A stretch of DNA of 64,000 nt from Alphaproteobacteria bacterium. Its GTDB lineage: Bacteria > Pseudomonadota > Alphaproteobacteria > Rickettsiales > Midichloriaceae. The notes under the pieces are model-generated. The model was not told where the DNA came from. It saw only the letters and a program-made list of their open reading frames with translations, and did no database searches. Location: the NCBI GenBank assembly GCA_013288625.1, contig JABDBN010000002.1, forward strand, positions 41,445-105,444, in the 5' to 3' direction. Positions 19,229 to 29,876 of this stretch are shown piece by piece. The position numbers and the translations under genes were made by a program. The first letter of the stretch is position 1; the number at the start of each line of letters is the position of its first letter.

Positions 19229-21073
19229 ATGAAAGAATTCGATGTCATTGTTGTAGGAGGTGGTCATGCGGGATGCGAAGCGGCGGCTGCTGCTGCACGC
19301 ATTGGCGCCAACACTGCTTTGATTACCTTTAGCCAGTCAAATCTTGGCGAAATGTCCTGTAACCCCTCTATTGGCGGCGTTGCAAAGGGCATAATTGTAA
19401 AAGAGATTGATGCTTTAGACGGTTTAATGGCAAGAGTTATTGATAACTCAGGTATTCATTTTAAGATCCTCAATTCAAGTAAGGGGCCTGCTGTTTGGGG
19501 ACCTAGAGCTCAAGCAGATAGAAAACTGTATAAAGCAACTATGCAGGAAATTTTGCTTAATTATAAAAATCTTATTGTAGTTGAAGGGGAAGTTACTGAC
19601 CTCGTTATAAAAAACAACTGTGTTGAGGGAATCAAAGTAAATGATAAGCTATTGAAAGCTAAGTCAATTGTCATCACAACAGGTACTTTTCTCAATGGCT
19701 TAATTCATTTGGGTGCAAAAAAAACTGCCGCTGGCCGATTTTCAGAAAGCCCATCTATTAAATTAGCAAATACTTTTCGACAGATCGGCTTCAATGTTAG
19801 CAGATTAAAAACCGGCACCCCTGCAAGACTACTCAAAGATTCTATAAATTATGATATTCTTGAAAAGCAGGTTGGCGATGTACCACCTACCCCCTTCTCA
19901 TCGCTGACAAAAGCTATAACAGTTCCACAAATCAACTGTTATATGACATATACCAACACTAAAATTCATGACTTTATAAAACAGAATATCAATTTATCTC
20001 CTTTGTATTCAGGCCAAATTTCCAGTACTGGCCCGAGGTATTGTCCATCAATTGAAGATAAGGTAATGCGTTTTTCCGATAAAGATCGCCATCAGATATT
20101 TTTGGAACCCGAAGGACTAGACTCAGATTTAGTATACCCAAACGGTATATCTACATCATTACCCGAATCCATACAGGATATACTTATTCATGGCATTCAA
20201 GGTTTAGAGAAAGCTAAAATTGTAAGATATGGGTATGCTATTGAATATGACTATATTGACCCGAGAGAACTTTTACCAACTCTCGAAACCAAACGTATTA
20301 AGGGATTATTTTTAGCTGGTCAAATTAATGGAACTACAGGATATGAGGAAGCTGCTGGGCAAGGTATAATCGCAGGCATAAACGCTGCTTTAATTTTAAA
20401 CAACACTTGTTATACCCACAGCAGGAGCGACTCCTACATTGGCGTACTCATAAATGACTTAACGATTAAAGGAACTACTGAACCGTATAGAATGATGACC
20501 TCGCGCTCTGAGTTTAGAATTCATCTCAGACCAGATAATACCGAAAGCAGACTTCACAAAGCAGCCCTCTCTCATGGTATACTATCGACAGAACGAGCTA
20601 TGCATGTAAATGCGCAACAAGCTGAAGAACTCAAAATTATTTCGGAACTTCAGTCAATTACACTTACTCCGAACAAACTTAAACTTCATGGAATTAATGT
20701 ATCCCAAGATGGAAGGAAGCGCACTCTTCTTAATCTGCTTTCCTTACCCAACTTCTCAATAGAAACTTTGCACGCAATCCACCCCGTCTCCCGTGAGTTT
20801 AACTCAACTGCGTTAAATAAAATTCATATTAATGAACTTTATAAGTCTCTTGAGGAACGGACCCTGCAGGATATCAAACTCTACGATCTTGATACTAACA
20901 TTCAAATTCCAAAGAATATAAACTATCAGAAAGTAGCTGGTCTTTCTAACGAACTAAAAGCTAAGCTCGAGGCGGCCAGGCCTTTAAATTTAGCTGATGC
21001 TAAGAGCATCCAGGGAATAACACCTGCTGCCATAACTTCCTTACACATTCACATTAAAAAATTGGCTGGATAA
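19229..21073 (+). CDS. mnmG: tRNA uridine-5-carboxymethylaminomethyl modification enzyme MnmG
   Basis: [19 protein letters not shown]; start moved from 19139 to the conserved methionine. Confidence 0.96.
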   Translation: MKEFDVIVVGGGHAGCEAAAAAARIGANTALITFSQSNLGEMSCNPSIGGVAKGIIVKEIDALDGLMARVIDNSGIHFKILNSSKGPAVWGPRAQADRKLYKATMQEILLNYKNLIVVEGEVTDLVIKNNCVEGIKVNDKLLKAKSIVITTGTFLNGLIHLGAKKTAAGRFSESPSIKLANTFRQIGFNVSRLKTGTPARLLKDSINYDILEKQVGDVPPTPFSSLTKAITVPQINCYMTYTNTKIHDFIKQNINLSPLYSGQISSTGPRYCPSIEDKVMRFSDKDRHQIFLEPEGLDSDLVYPNGISTSLPESIQDILIHGIQGLEKAKIVRYGYAIEYDYIDPRELLPTLETKRIKGLFLAGQINGTTGYEEAAGQGIIAGINAALILNNTCYTHSRSDSYIGVLINDLTIKGTTEPYRMMTSRSEFRIHLRPDNTESRLHKAALSHGILSTERAMHVNAQQAEELKIISELQSITLTPNKLKLHGINVSQDGRKRTLLNLLSLPNFSIETLHAIHPVSREFNSTALNKIHINELYKSLEERTLQDIKLYDLDTNIQIPKNINYQKVAGLSNELKAKLEAARPLNLADAKSIQGITPAAITSLHIHIKKLAG

Positions 21074-21074
21074 G

Positions 21075-21689
21075 ATGGAATACTCCGAATTAATAAAATT
21101 TAACACAAGTGTTTCACGTGAAACGTATGAGGGGATCACGCAGTATTTGGCGCTGCTCAAAAAATGGAATTTAAAGATCAATTTAATTTCAAGAAAACTA
21201 AGTACTCAAGAAATTTGGACAAATCAAATAATAGATTCCTTATGTTTAGCTCCTCATTTAAGTACGGAAGAGTCAATCATGGATATTGGAAGTGGCGCGG
21301 GCTTTCCCGGGGTTATTTTAGCTTTACTAGGCTTTAACAATCTTTCCCTTATAGAAATTAACACTAAAAAATCGGTTTTTCTCAAAACAGTTGCCGACTC
21401 TCTTGGCCTTAAAATTAATGTTATAAATAACGATGTCCGGCAAATAAATACTTCACCTCCAAAGGTTATAATATCAAAAGCTATGACTTCAGCATCTAAC
21501 TTGGCCGACTTATGCGAGCATTTAATCGGTAATGAAACCAGAGTACTCCTGCTTAAAAGCCGCGATCAACTGAATGAATTAGAGAAGTTGAAAAGTAACT
21601 GGAATTACAGATTGCAAGTATGCGAGAACAAATATAATAATAGTATAATAATTATACTAAGCAATTTAAGAAGGCTGCAAAAGAAGTGA
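21075..21689 (+). CDS. rsmG: 16S rRNA (guanine527-N7)-methyltransferase RsmG
   Basis: MDIGSGAGFPGVILAL; between mnmG and parA. Confidence 0.95.
   Translation: MEYSELIKFNTSVSRETYEGITQYLALLKKWNLKINLISRKLSTQEIWTNQIIDSLCLAPHLSTEESIMDIGSGAGFPGVILALLGFNNLSLIEINTKKSVFLKTVADSLGLKINVINNDVRQINTSPPKVIISKAMTSASNLADLCEHLIGNETRVLLLKSRDQLNELEKLKSNWNYRLQVCENKYNNSIIIILSNLRRLQKK
21110..21125. promoter_or_regulatory. parS site inside the rsmG coding region
   Basis: TGTTTCACGTGAAACG, one base from the perfect palindrome; encodes VSRET in frame. Confidence 0.88.
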
Positions 21690-22504
21690 GCACGATAATA
21701 GCAATTGCAAATCAAAAGGGTGGCGTGGGAAAAACTACAACAGCCGTAAATATTGCAACAGCTTTGGCTGCAATCGGATTAAAAATACTGCTTATTGATT
21801 TAGATCCTCAGGGCAATGCATCTACCGGAGCAGGAATAGACACTATCAGAAGACAAAAGAACATTTATGCCGCCCTGATTGGAGGCAATGCTATCAATAG
21901 CTGCATGGTGACCTCAAGTATACGAAACTTGGATGTAATCCCCTCTTGCATAGACTTAGCCGCAGCAGAGATTGAGCTCTATGAAATGCCGAATAAGGAA
22001 AAAGTCCTGCAGACTAAACTTAAAGAAATCACCAAAGCTTACGACTTTGTAATTATTGATTGCCCACCATCACTCGGTCTATTGACAATCAACGCATTGA
22101 CCGCCGCTAATTCCATTTTAATCCCTTTGCAATGCGAGTTCTTTGCATTGGAGGGCCTGTCACATCTGTTGAATACAATAAAACTAATTCAAAAGTCTTT
22201 GAATTCCTCACTAAAAATTGAAGGCATTTTGTTAACCATGCTGGACAGGCGCAATCGACTTTCAGTTCAGGTTGAAGAAGATGTTCGCCAGAATTTTGGC
22301 GAGTTGGTTTATAAAACAGTTATACCTAGGAACATTAAACTTTCTGAGGCTCCCTCACATGGGAAGCCTGCCCTAATCTATGATAATAAATGCATAGGCT
22401 CAATAGCCTATATGATGGTAGCTAAGGAAGTGCTTACAAAGTATAATATTATTAACGATAATGATGAAATCAGTTATGAGCAAAGAAAAGAAAGTGTTGG
22501 GTAG
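21686..22504 (+). CDS. parA: Chromosome partitioning ATPase ParA
   Basis: IAIANQKGGVGKTTTAVN; GTG start. Confidence 0.96.
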   Translation: MSTIIAIANQKGGVGKTTTAVNIATALAAIGLKILLIDLDPQGNASTGAGIDTIRRQKNIYAALIGGNAINSCMVTSSIRNLDVIPSCIDLAAAEIELYEMPNKEKVLQTKLKEITKAYDFVIIDCPPSLGLLTINALTAANSILIPLQCEFFALEGLSHLLNTIKLIQKSLNSSLKIEGILLTMLDRRNRLSVQVEEDVRQNFGELVYKTVIPRNIKLSEAPSHGKPALIYDNKCIGSIAYMMVAKEVLTKYNIINDNDEISYEQRKESVG

Positions 22505-23363
22505 AGGAATTTCGGCATTAATTACACAAAATCTGGGCTATGAGCCTGAGAGTAGTAGCGTTAAGAATATTAGCTTACTGGATATACGCCCTAATCCACA
22601 CCAGCCTCGTAAAGATTTTAATGAAAAAGAGCTTAGAGAGCTTAGCGAATCGATAAAAGATCATGGCATTTTGCAGCCAATTATAGTCAGACAACAAGGA
22701 GACTTTTATCAGATTATAGCAGGGGAAAGGCGCTACCAAGCTGCCAAGCTAAATGACTTAAAACAAATACCGGCTGTTATTAGAGATATAAGCGACAAGG
22801 AGGCTTTTGAGATAGCCTTGGTGGAGAACATTCAACGCGAGAACCTGACCGCTATTGAAGAAGCAAAAGCCTATGAAAAAATGATAAAAGAGTTTAATCA
22901 TACCCATGAAAGCCTGGCAACCGTTATTCACAAAAGCCGCAGCTATATTTCAAATACTCTACGCTTGCTCAACCTTCCTGAAGAAGTACAGAACCTACTT
23001 CTTGACCGTAAAATCAGTGCGGGACATGCTCGCTCTTTAGTTAACGCAAATGATGCAGCCAAACTTGCAAATAACATTGTTAATGATAATTGGTCTGTAC
23101 GTAAAACCGAAAATGAAGTCAAAAGAAGAAATCGACCTCATCATCGCCACCAGCGCTTGATTCGCGATGGTGCCTATAAGTACTTTGAGAAGGATACTGC
23201 GTTGCTTGAAATAGAAAAAATGTTGTCAGATGAACTAAATACCAAAGTCTATATAAATGACACTCCTGAAGGCGGTCAGGTAGTGATAGAGTTTGGCGCT
23301 TTGGAGGAGCTGGATGGAATAATTGCCCGCTTAGGAGGCAATAAACGCATAAAGTTTTTATAG
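22476..23363 (+). CDS. parB: Chromosome partitioning protein ParB
   Basis: LGRGISALI, DIRPNPHQPRKDF, IIAGERRYQAAK; start taken at MSKEKK. Confidence 0.95.
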   Translation: MSKEKKVLGRGISALITQNLGYEPESSSVKNISLLDIRPNPHQPRKDFNEKELRELSESIKDHGILQPIIVRQQGDFYQIIAGERRYQAAKLNDLKQIPAVIRDISDKEAFEIALVENIQRENLTAIEEAKAYEKMIKEFNHTHESLATVIHKSRSYISNTLRLLNLPEEVQNLLLDRKISAGHARSLVNANDAAKLANNIVNDNWSVRKTENEVKRRNRPHHRHQRLIRDGAYKYFEKDTALLEIEKMLSDELNTKVYINDTPEGGQVVIEFGALEELDGIIARLGGNKRIKFL

Positions 23364-23366
23364 GAT

Positions 23367-23501
23367 ATACCAAGTCAATTTTTTAATTGATACTAGGAAC
23401 GCGCAGCCTAGCCGGAGCAAGAGCGAAGGCTGGCGCCGATGCCTATCCTTTATAGGTGAGGCGACACGTGACGACGTAGCAATAAAAAAGGGATTTGGTA
23501 T
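23367..23501. mobile_element. MITE-like or palindromic intergenic element
   Basis: Imperfect terminal inverted repeats ATACCAAgTCaaTTTTTT / ATACCAAaTCccTTTTTT bounding about 135 bp of higher-GC sequence with internal CAGCCT/AGGCTG and CCTAT/ATAGG arms. Confidence 0.6.
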
Positions 23502-23561
23502 TAGCATTTGCAAAACTATTCCTAACCTACTAAAATGAGCTACAAACCCTAAGTGAGTTCT

Positions 23562-24860
23562 ATGAAAATTACCATAATGGGCGCCGGCTACGTTGGTCTG
23601 GTTGCCGCTACCTGCTTTGCAAATTTTGGAATAAAGGTCTGTTGCCTTGATAAAGATCCTGACAAGATCAATTTGCTTAATTCCGGCAAGATTCATATTC
23701 ATGAACCCGGGCTCGAAGAACTGGTTTGGAAGAATCTGAGTAATGGGAATTTGCGTTTTTCAACCGACCCTAGGGAACTTGCTGAGGGCAATTTATTAAT
23801 AATAGCCGTAGGCACGCCCCAGGCTGAAGATGGGAGCGCCAATCTGGCTTATATTCATTCGGCAATCGATGATATAGCAAATCACTGTACGACTGATAAA
23901 TTTATTATCATCAAATCCACAGTTCCAATTGGAACAGCCAAAATGATCTCCGAGCAACTTAAGCTTAAAAAACCTGAATTGAACTTTGAAATGATTTCTA
24001 ATCCCGAATTTCTTAAAGAGGGCGATGCATTAAGAGATTTTTTGAATCCTGACAGAATTGTTATAGGCTGCACTTCTGAGGAAGCAAAAAATATGGCAAA
24101 ATCCCTTTATACACCTCTTACATCAAAAAACGTCCCAATAGTCTTTACAAATAATACTACCGCAGAACTTATCAAATATTCGTCCAATTCATACCTGGCA
24201 ATGCGCATAGCTTTTATCAATGAAATTGCTGACATAGCAGAGCTGATCGGAGCCAATATTGAAGAAGTAGCCGATGGGATAGGCTCCGACACCCGCATCG
24301 GTCGTCATTACCTCCATCCCGGTCCGGGTTATGGAGGCTCCTGCTTCCCTAAAGATACAGCGGCCCTCGCTAAGTTTGCCCACGATCAAAATTCACCGCT
24401 TGCCATCATTGATGCTGTAATCAGCTCCAATAAAACTCGCCAGGAAAAAATGGCGAATCGTATTGCAAAAATCGTAGGCAGCTCTAAACAGGCAATCCCA
24501 CTGGCTTTTTTAGGGCTCACTTTTAAGGCAGACACTGATGACATACGGGAGAGCCCAGCAATCAATATTATTCAGTATCTAGCCGCACTTGGGTACAAGA
24601 TTCGTGCTTTTGACCCAAGTAATCCAAGAGAAGCCAGGCAAACCTTGCCGAAAACTGTAGAAATTTGTGATAATCTCGAAGCAGCCTTAAAGGACTCAGC
24701 AGCTGCAGTAATTATGACTGAATGGAGTGAGTTTAAACTCATTGCACCTGAGACTTTTCTTGCTTTGCTTGCACAGCCGATTGTCATTGATTTACGCAAT
24801 ATTTATTCACCTCAAACAATGAGACAAGCAGGGGTAAATTATTATTCTGTAGGCAGGTAA
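23562..24860 (+). CDS. ugd: UDP-glucose 6-dehydrogenase
   Basis: MKITIMGAGYVGLVAATCFA, NPEFLKEGDALRDF, GPGYGGSCFPKDTAAL. Confidence 0.95.
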   Translation: MKITIMGAGYVGLVAATCFANFGIKVCCLDKDPDKINLLNSGKIHIHEPGLEELVWKNLSNGNLRFSTDPRELAEGNLLIIAVGTPQAEDGSANLAYIHSAIDDIANHCTTDKFIIIKSTVPIGTAKMISEQLKLKKPELNFEMISNPEFLKEGDALRDFLNPDRIVIGCTSEEAKNMAKSLYTPLTSKNVPIVFTNNTTAELIKYSSNSYLAMRIAFINEIADIAELIGANIEEVADGIGSDTRIGRHYLHPGPGYGGSCFPKDTAALAKFAHDQNSPLAIIDAVISSNKTRQEKMANRIAKIVGSSKQAIPLAFLGLTFKADTDDIRESPAINIIQYLAALGYKIRAFDPSNPREARQTLPKTVEICDNLEAALKDSAAAVIMTEWSEFKLIAPETFLALLAQPIVIDLRNIYSPQTMRQAGVNYYSVGR

Positions 24861-25459
24861 TTTTGTAAGTGCGAGACAATCTCTTCATGCACTGTTGCTT
24901 GTGTGCGACTACCATCAATCACCTTAATTCTACCCGGCTCCTCTTCTGCAAGCGCTAAAAAACCCTGGCGAACTTTATTATGGAACTGCACATTTTTCTC
25001 ATCATAGTGACTTAATGTTTGAGCTCGCCTTGTCACACGGGCTATTCCTATTTCGGGCTTAATATCGACTAAAAAAGTAATAATAGGATTAAAAACCCCT
25101 ATTACAGTAGAATTTATAGCTTCGACTAATCTTCTATCAAGCCCTTTAACCATACATTGGTAAACCAAAGTTGAGTCTATGAATCTATCGCAAATCACAA
25201 CCTTGTCATTATGCAACTCCGGTTCTATAAAAGTTTCGATATGATCTTTGCGTGCAGCCGTAAGCAACAAGAATTCAATCATGGCGTCACGAATTTCACC
25301 TGAGCCGAGCAGCAGCGTTCTGATCGCTTCAGCGAGATCTGTGCCTCCAGGCTCACGGGTTATCACCACATTAAATCCGAGCTTTGTTAGATAATCAGCC
25401 AGAAGCTTAATTTGTGTTGATTTTCCTGCTCCTTCTCCACCTTCAAAGGTAATAAACAT
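24842..25459 (-). CDS. tmk: Thymidylate kinase
   Basis: MFITFEGGEGAGKSTQIKLL, TREPGGT, CDRFIDST. Confidence 0.96.
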   Translation of the reverse strand: MFITFEGGEGAGKSTQIKLLADYLTKLGFNVVITREPGGTDLAEAIRTLLLGSGEIRDAMIEFLLLTAARKDHIETFIEPELHNDKVVICDRFIDSTLVYQCMVKGLDRRLVEAINSTVIGVFNPIITFLVDIKPEIGIARVTRRAQTLSHYDEKNVQFHNKVRQGFLALAEEEPGRIKVIDGSRTQATVHEEIVSHLQNYLPTE

Positions 25460-25510
25460 AGTCCTATTTCTTCAAATACAGATTAAAGATATATACCGGA
25501 TTAGGATAAA

Positions 25511-26221
25511 TTAATCTACTACTTTACGTTGGTTCTCGGGAATTTCATCTGGGTTCTTGAGCGAGTAACCCCTGCCCCAGATAGTTTCTACATAATTAGT
25601 CCCAGCAGACGCCTCGAAGATCTTCTTGCGCATTTTGCAAACAAACACATCGATTATTTTTAACTCAGGCTCATCAATACCATTATATAAATGGGTAAGA
25701 AACTGCTCCTTTGTGACAATCTGGCCTTTACGCAGAGCAAGCAATTCAAGTATAGCTTGTTCTTTGGAAGTCAAATGCACTGGCGCGCCCTGAATTTTTG
25801 TGTTATGCAAATCCAGGTTTACTGTAAGGTCATTTACTTCAATTATGGAATCCGGGTGACCACGCGACCTTCTGATGATTGCTTTGACCCTGGCTACAAG
25901 TTCACTCATATTAAATGGCTTCGTGAGGTAGTCATCTGCCCCAAAACCTAACCCCTTAACTTTTTCTTCGGAAGCTCCAAGGCCGGAAAGTATCAGAATA
26001 GGAATGTTCCTTTTTGAGTCGCGGATCCTTTTCAATACATCATATCCACTTATATCCGGAAGCATAATATCTAAAACTATGAGGTCATAGTCATAGAGCT
26101 TACTCACCTCTAAGCCATCCTCTCCCAGTTCGGAGCGATCGCATATAATTCCCTCTTTGGCCAAAGCTAATTCTATTGTCTGAGCAGTAGAATTATTATC
26201 CTCGATTATTAGTACTCTCAT
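25511..26221 (-). CDS. ctrA: Cell-cycle response regulator CtrA
   Basis: OmpR-type: MRVLIIEDNNSTAQTIELAL, GFGADDYLTKPF, DEPELKIIDVFVCKMRKK, ETIWGRGYSL. Confidence 0.93.
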   Translation of the reverse strand: MRVLIIEDNNSTAQTIELALAKEGIICDRSELGEDGLEVSKLYDYDLIVLDIMLPDISGYDVLKRIRDSKRNIPILILSGLGASEEKVKGLGFGADDYLTKPFNMSELVARVKAIIRRSRGHPDSIIEVNDLTVNLDLHNTKIQGAPVHLTSKEQAILELLALRKGQIVTKEQFLTHLYNGIDEPELKIIDVFVCKMRKKIFEASAGTNYVETIWGRGYSLKNPDEIPENQRKVVD

Positions 26222-26264
26222 GATATGCTACAATTACCCTTAATACCTTCAGTGTAATGCATAA

Positions 26265-26279
26265 TTAACAATATGTTAA
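26265..26279. promoter_or_regulatory. Putative CtrA box
   Basis: TTAACAATATGTTAA (TTAA-N7-TTAA) between divergent ctrA and the folate cyclo-ligase gene. Confidence 0.5.
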
Positions 26280-26836
26280 AGGATTTTTTATCTAATGAGA
26301 AAAAGAAGTTGCGATTGCGGCTAAAAACCGCAAGAAATTCACTGCAGAAAAAGCAAAGAATTGAGGCCGAAAAGAAAATCACAGACCTTTTTATAAGCAA
26401 GTTTAGTGAATTTGCACATTACGGGGCGTACTACCCTATAAATAATGAAGTAGATATTTTACCAATTCTGCAGCTTCTCAGCAAAGCCGGAAGAAGCCTG
26501 AGCCTCCCGTGTGTACACTCTGATCACTTGCTCTTCCGGCACTGGCAGCTTGGAGAGCCCCTAAATAAAACCAAATATGCATTTGAACCCCTAAAGAATG
26601 GCACTCCTACCTCACCCGAGATAGTCTTAACTCCCTTGCTAGGCTTTGACAGAAGAGGATTTCGCTTGGGCTATGGTGGCGGTTACTACGATCATTATTT
26701 TATTGAGCATGGAAATGTAATTAAGGTTGGCATAGCCTTTGCCTGCCAGGAATTTGATAAATTACCCATTGAAGATCACGACCAACGGCTTGATTTTATT
26801 ATTACAGAAAAAGAAATTCTATCATGCTCAATTTAA
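26273..26836 (+). CDS. 5-formyltetrahydrofolate cyclo-ligase
   Basis: TPLLGFDRRGFRLGYGGGYYDHYF. Confidence 0.93.
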   Translation: MLKDFLSNEKKKLRLRLKTARNSLQKKQRIEAEKKITDLFISKFSEFAHYGAYYPINNEVDILPILQLLSKAGRSLSLPCVHSDHLLFRHWQLGEPLNKTKYAFEPLKNGTPTSPEIVLTPLLGFDRRGFRLGYGGGYYDHYFIEHGNVIKVGIAFACQEFDKLPIEDHDQRLDFIITEKEILSCSI

Positions 26837-26969
26837 TATTTTGACTTTACCACGCATAGTTTTAAAATTTGCATAGGTAATTATATTGGCAAAAGGCAGT
26901 AAATTGAGCTCCCAGGTAGAGAGCTTTTAACACCTTCACAAGGTATGTATCCCCTTATAGGAGGGTAAC

Positions 26970-29036
26970 ATGAAACAAACCTTAAAAGCCTTTGCAAAAC
27001 TGAGTGACCTACTCACCCATGAACTCGATAACTATTTCCTCTGGATTCCAGTTTTAATCGCGTTTGGGGTTATAATTTTCTTTGCCTTTCCCATTGACCC
27101 TAACGTATTTATTTGCCTGTTATGCTATTGTATCACCTGTGCTATATCCTTGCTCGTCAGAAAGATGCCTTTTTGGCATTTTTTAAGCGTAGCCTTAATG
27201 GTTTTTATGGCTGGCTTCACCACCGCTGCCATAAGGGCAGAATTAGTCAGAGCCCCTGTTCTTGAACGCCAGATTGATAGGGCTTGGATAATGGGTAACG
27301 TTACAGAAATTAATACTACTGAAGGAGGTCTTAAAATCATACTGGAGGAGCTTTATATAAGTGGGTACAATGATAAATTGCCTTATAAAATCAGGGTAAC
27401 CATAAAAAAAGCTGCTGAGAAAATTGAGATTGGCGATCGTATCGGACTTTTTGCCGGGCTCATGCCCCCACCCCCTCCTTCCCTACCCAAGGGCTTTGAT
27501 TACCAACAGTATGCCTATTTTAAACAAATTGGAGCAATCGGATATGCTATAAGTAAAGTGCGCATACTTGATAAAGGGATGCATCTTAGTGGAGTTCAAC
27601 AGTATTTTGCTTCACTGAGACAAAAGGTGGAATCTCGTGTTTTTGCCAGTATGCCACCCTCTGAAGCTGCAATTGCTGTAGGTATTTTGGTAGGAGATTC
27701 GAGTGCAATTAATGCCGAAGAGTATGAGGCTATCAGGAAATCAGGTCTCGCACATATCATTGCGATATCTGGTATGCATATAGTTGTTGTCGTCGGATTG
27801 ATATTTATTAGCGTAAGGTTTTTGCTTTCCCGCCTTTCGTACTTGCCTCTACGAATAGATATTAAAAAAGCAGCTGCGATTTTCGCTATTTTTGGGAGTC
27901 TTTTCTACCTGCTGATAGCAGGTAGCCCGCTTTCAGCGCAACGCGCTTTTATAATGTCTACCATAGTCCTGGCTGCTATTATTCTCGATCGAAGGGCAAA
28001 CCCTATGCGCTCGGTCGCCCTTGCGGCAACTATCATCCTGATTCTAACTCCAGAAGCCATATTGAGCGCCAGTTTGCAAATGTCATTTGCAGCTAGCATT
28101 GCATTAGTAGCCAGCTTCAACCTTAGCAGCGCCTTTTTCAACATCAGCAGCCGGAGGGGAATTATACCTAAAGCCTTGAGCTATTTTGCTACAGTTACTA
28201 TTTCTACTTTGGTCGCTGGCATTGCCACCTCCCCTTTTATAATCTACCACTTTAACCAATTTTCCACCTATAGCGTGCTGAGCAATCTTATCGCAATACC
28301 TCTAGCTGATTTTATAATTATGCCTGCAGGAATGATAGCTATGCTTTTAATGCTACTTTCTTTAGAAGGCTTTGCTCTTTACCCTATGCAATGGGGCATC
28401 ACGGCCATGCTCCAGGTTGCTCAAACTGTCGCAGCACTCCCAAATTCTTCTTTTTATGTACCCAGTATTTCAGCTATTGGACTTGTTTTTATCACATTCG
28501 GCGGACTCATATTATGTCTCTTCACTACTAGACTCAGGTATATCGGGCTGATTCCGGTTTGTTTCGGCATGCTTGGAATACTTCACTATACAAAGCCTGA
28601 TATAATTGTTTCCGATAATGGCAAGCTATTTGCCGTCCGGGATGATATAGGAACTTTGGCTTTTTCTTCTAAAGTAAGCTCTCGATTCCAGCGAATGATA
28701 TGGCAGCAATCTACTGGGGAAAATTTAATCCTCTCAATTAAAGATGCATACTTAAACGATTGCTCTAATAGTTATTGTAAAATTGAACGCAATGGGAATA
28801 CAGCAGTTATTGTTGCAGCTCCCCATGAACCGGGCCTAGATTGCTCAGACGTTCATCTCTTTATAAATCTCGTGAACAATAGTTTTATTTGTGAACGCGC
28901 CATAAATAATGTTAACCTAAGTATGCTAAGGCAAAATGGTACACATTTAGTTTATTTATATAATGAAAATGTTGAAATTCAGACCGTGTCTGATTTTAGA
29001 AAACGCAGAATATGGAATTCAAAAAGCTATGATTGA
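26970..29036 (+). CDS. comEC: ComEC/Rec2 family DNA-uptake membrane protein
   Basis: ComEC competence domain: GLAHIIAISGMHIVVVVGLI, AGSPLSAQRAFIMS, SFAASIALVASF. Confidence 0.88.
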   Translation: MKQTLKAFAKLSDLLTHELDNYFLWIPVLIAFGVIIFFAFPIDPNVFICLLCYCITCAISLLVRKMPFWHFLSVALMVFMAGFTTAAIRAELVRAPVLERQIDRAWIMGNVTEINTTEGGLKIILEELYISGYNDKLPYKIRVTIKKAAEKIEIGDRIGLFAGLMPPPPPSLPKGFDYQQYAYFKQIGAIGYAISKVRILDKGMHLSGVQQYFASLRQKVESRVFASMPPSEAAIAVGILVGDSSAINAEEYEAIRKSGLAHIIAISGMHIVVVVGLIFISVRFLLSRLSYLPLRIDIKKAAAIFAIFGSLFYLLIAGSPLSAQRAFIMSTIVLAAIILDRRANPMRSVALAATIILILTPEAILSASLQMSFAASIALVASFNLSSAFFNISSRRGIIPKALSYFATVTISTLVAGIATSPFIIYHFNQFSTYSVLSNLIAIPLADFIIMPAGMIAMLLMLLSLEGFALYPMQWGITAMLQVAQTVAALPNSSFYVPSISAIGLVFITFGGLILCLFTTRLRYIGLIPVCFGMLGILHYTKPDIIVSDNGKLFAVRDDIGTLAFSSKVSSRFQRMIWQQSTGENLILSIKDAYLNDCSNSYCKIERNGNTAVIVAAPHEPGLDCSDVHLFINLVNNSFICERAINNVNLSMLRQNGTHLVYLYNENVEIQTVSDFRKRRIWNSKSYD

Positions 29037-29532
29037 TTTTAAAAACTACATTATTGAAATCCCTGATTTTCCTATAAAAGGGATTGTGTTTAAGGATATA
29101 ACCCCTATGCTAACCGATTGCTTTAATGAATCCATTGAGGCGATGGTAGGCTTATACCCTGAAGAGTTCTGGGATAAAGTTGATCATATTGCAGGAATTG
29201 AAGCACGTGGTTTCATTTTTGCTGCTGCGCTCGCCTCGAGGCTAAATAAGGGCTTTGTGCCTATACGCAAACAGGGGAAGCTTCCGCGACCTGCTGGACA
29301 GATAAAGTTCCGTTTAGAGTATGGGGATACTACTGCAGAAATACACGCTGGAAAGGGCAGTTTATTAATTGTTGATGACATCATAGCTACCGGCGGCACT
29401 ATTTCAGCGGGCGCAACCCTAGCATCTCAGGTAGGTTTCACGATTTGCGGCATCTGCACTTTTATAGATTTAGGACTTAACAAGCGGTTAACTTGGAACG
29501 ACATCAAAACAAAAAGCGTTGTTTATTATTAA
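29029..29532 (+). CDS. apt: Adenine phosphoribosyltransferase
   Basis: MIDFKNYIIEIPDFPIKGIVFKDITPML, GIEARGFIFAAALA, LLIVDDIIATGGTI. Confidence 0.95.
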   Translation: MIDFKNYIIEIPDFPIKGIVFKDITPMLTDCFNESIEAMVGLYPEEFWDKVDHIAGIEARGFIFAAALASRLNKGFVPIRKQGKLPRPAGQIKFRLEYGDTTAEIHAGKGSLLIVDDIIATGGTISAGATLASQVGFTICGICTFIDLGLNKRLTWNDIKTKSVVYY

Positions 29533-29570
29533 CTGTTCATTTTGAAAATTAAATAAATTAATCGCTGAAA

Positions 29571-29585
29571 TTAATGTTTTATTAA
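29571..29585. promoter_or_regulatory. Possible CtrA box
   Basis: TTAATGTTTTATTAA (TTAA-N7-TTAA) 45 bp before the 29631 start; such matches can occur by chance in AT-rich DNA. Confidence 0.3.
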
Positions 29586-29630
29586 CTAAAAAATGAAAGA
29601 ATAATAGTATAAACCCAAGTAGAGGTTACT

Positions 29631-29876
29631 ATGAAAATAAGAATAATATCGGCATTAGCACTCCTGGCGCTCGCATTTACTACATTTAGTACGCCGGCAT
29701 ATGCAGCACAAACTGTAATAAAATCTACTTATGGAAAAGATATAGATACCGGCACTGGCACATGCTTGCGTTCAGATTGGTCTGGCGGAGATACAAAATG
29801 TGTAGTAAGCAAAAACACCCCGAATAAATTCTACAAGGACGAAGAAGAAGGACCATTTGCACATCCTGGTTTTTGA
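29631..29876 (+). CDS. Small secreted protein with C-x2-R..W..C motif
   Basis: Signal peptide ...FSTPAYAA; GTCLRSDWSGGDTKC resembles the N-terminal segment of the downstream OmpA protein. Confidence 0.7.
   Translation: MKIRIISALALLALAFTTFSTPAYAAQTVIKSTYGKDIDTGTGTCLRSDWSGGDTKCVVSKNTPNKFYKDEEEGPFAHPGF

Noticed and set aside
26837-26969. Possible 6S RNA in the gap after the folate cyclo-ligase gene
   Set aside because: 6S RNA is often beside this gene, but I could not fold the gap into a long interrupted hairpin with a central bubble. An Rfam RF00013 scan would settle it.
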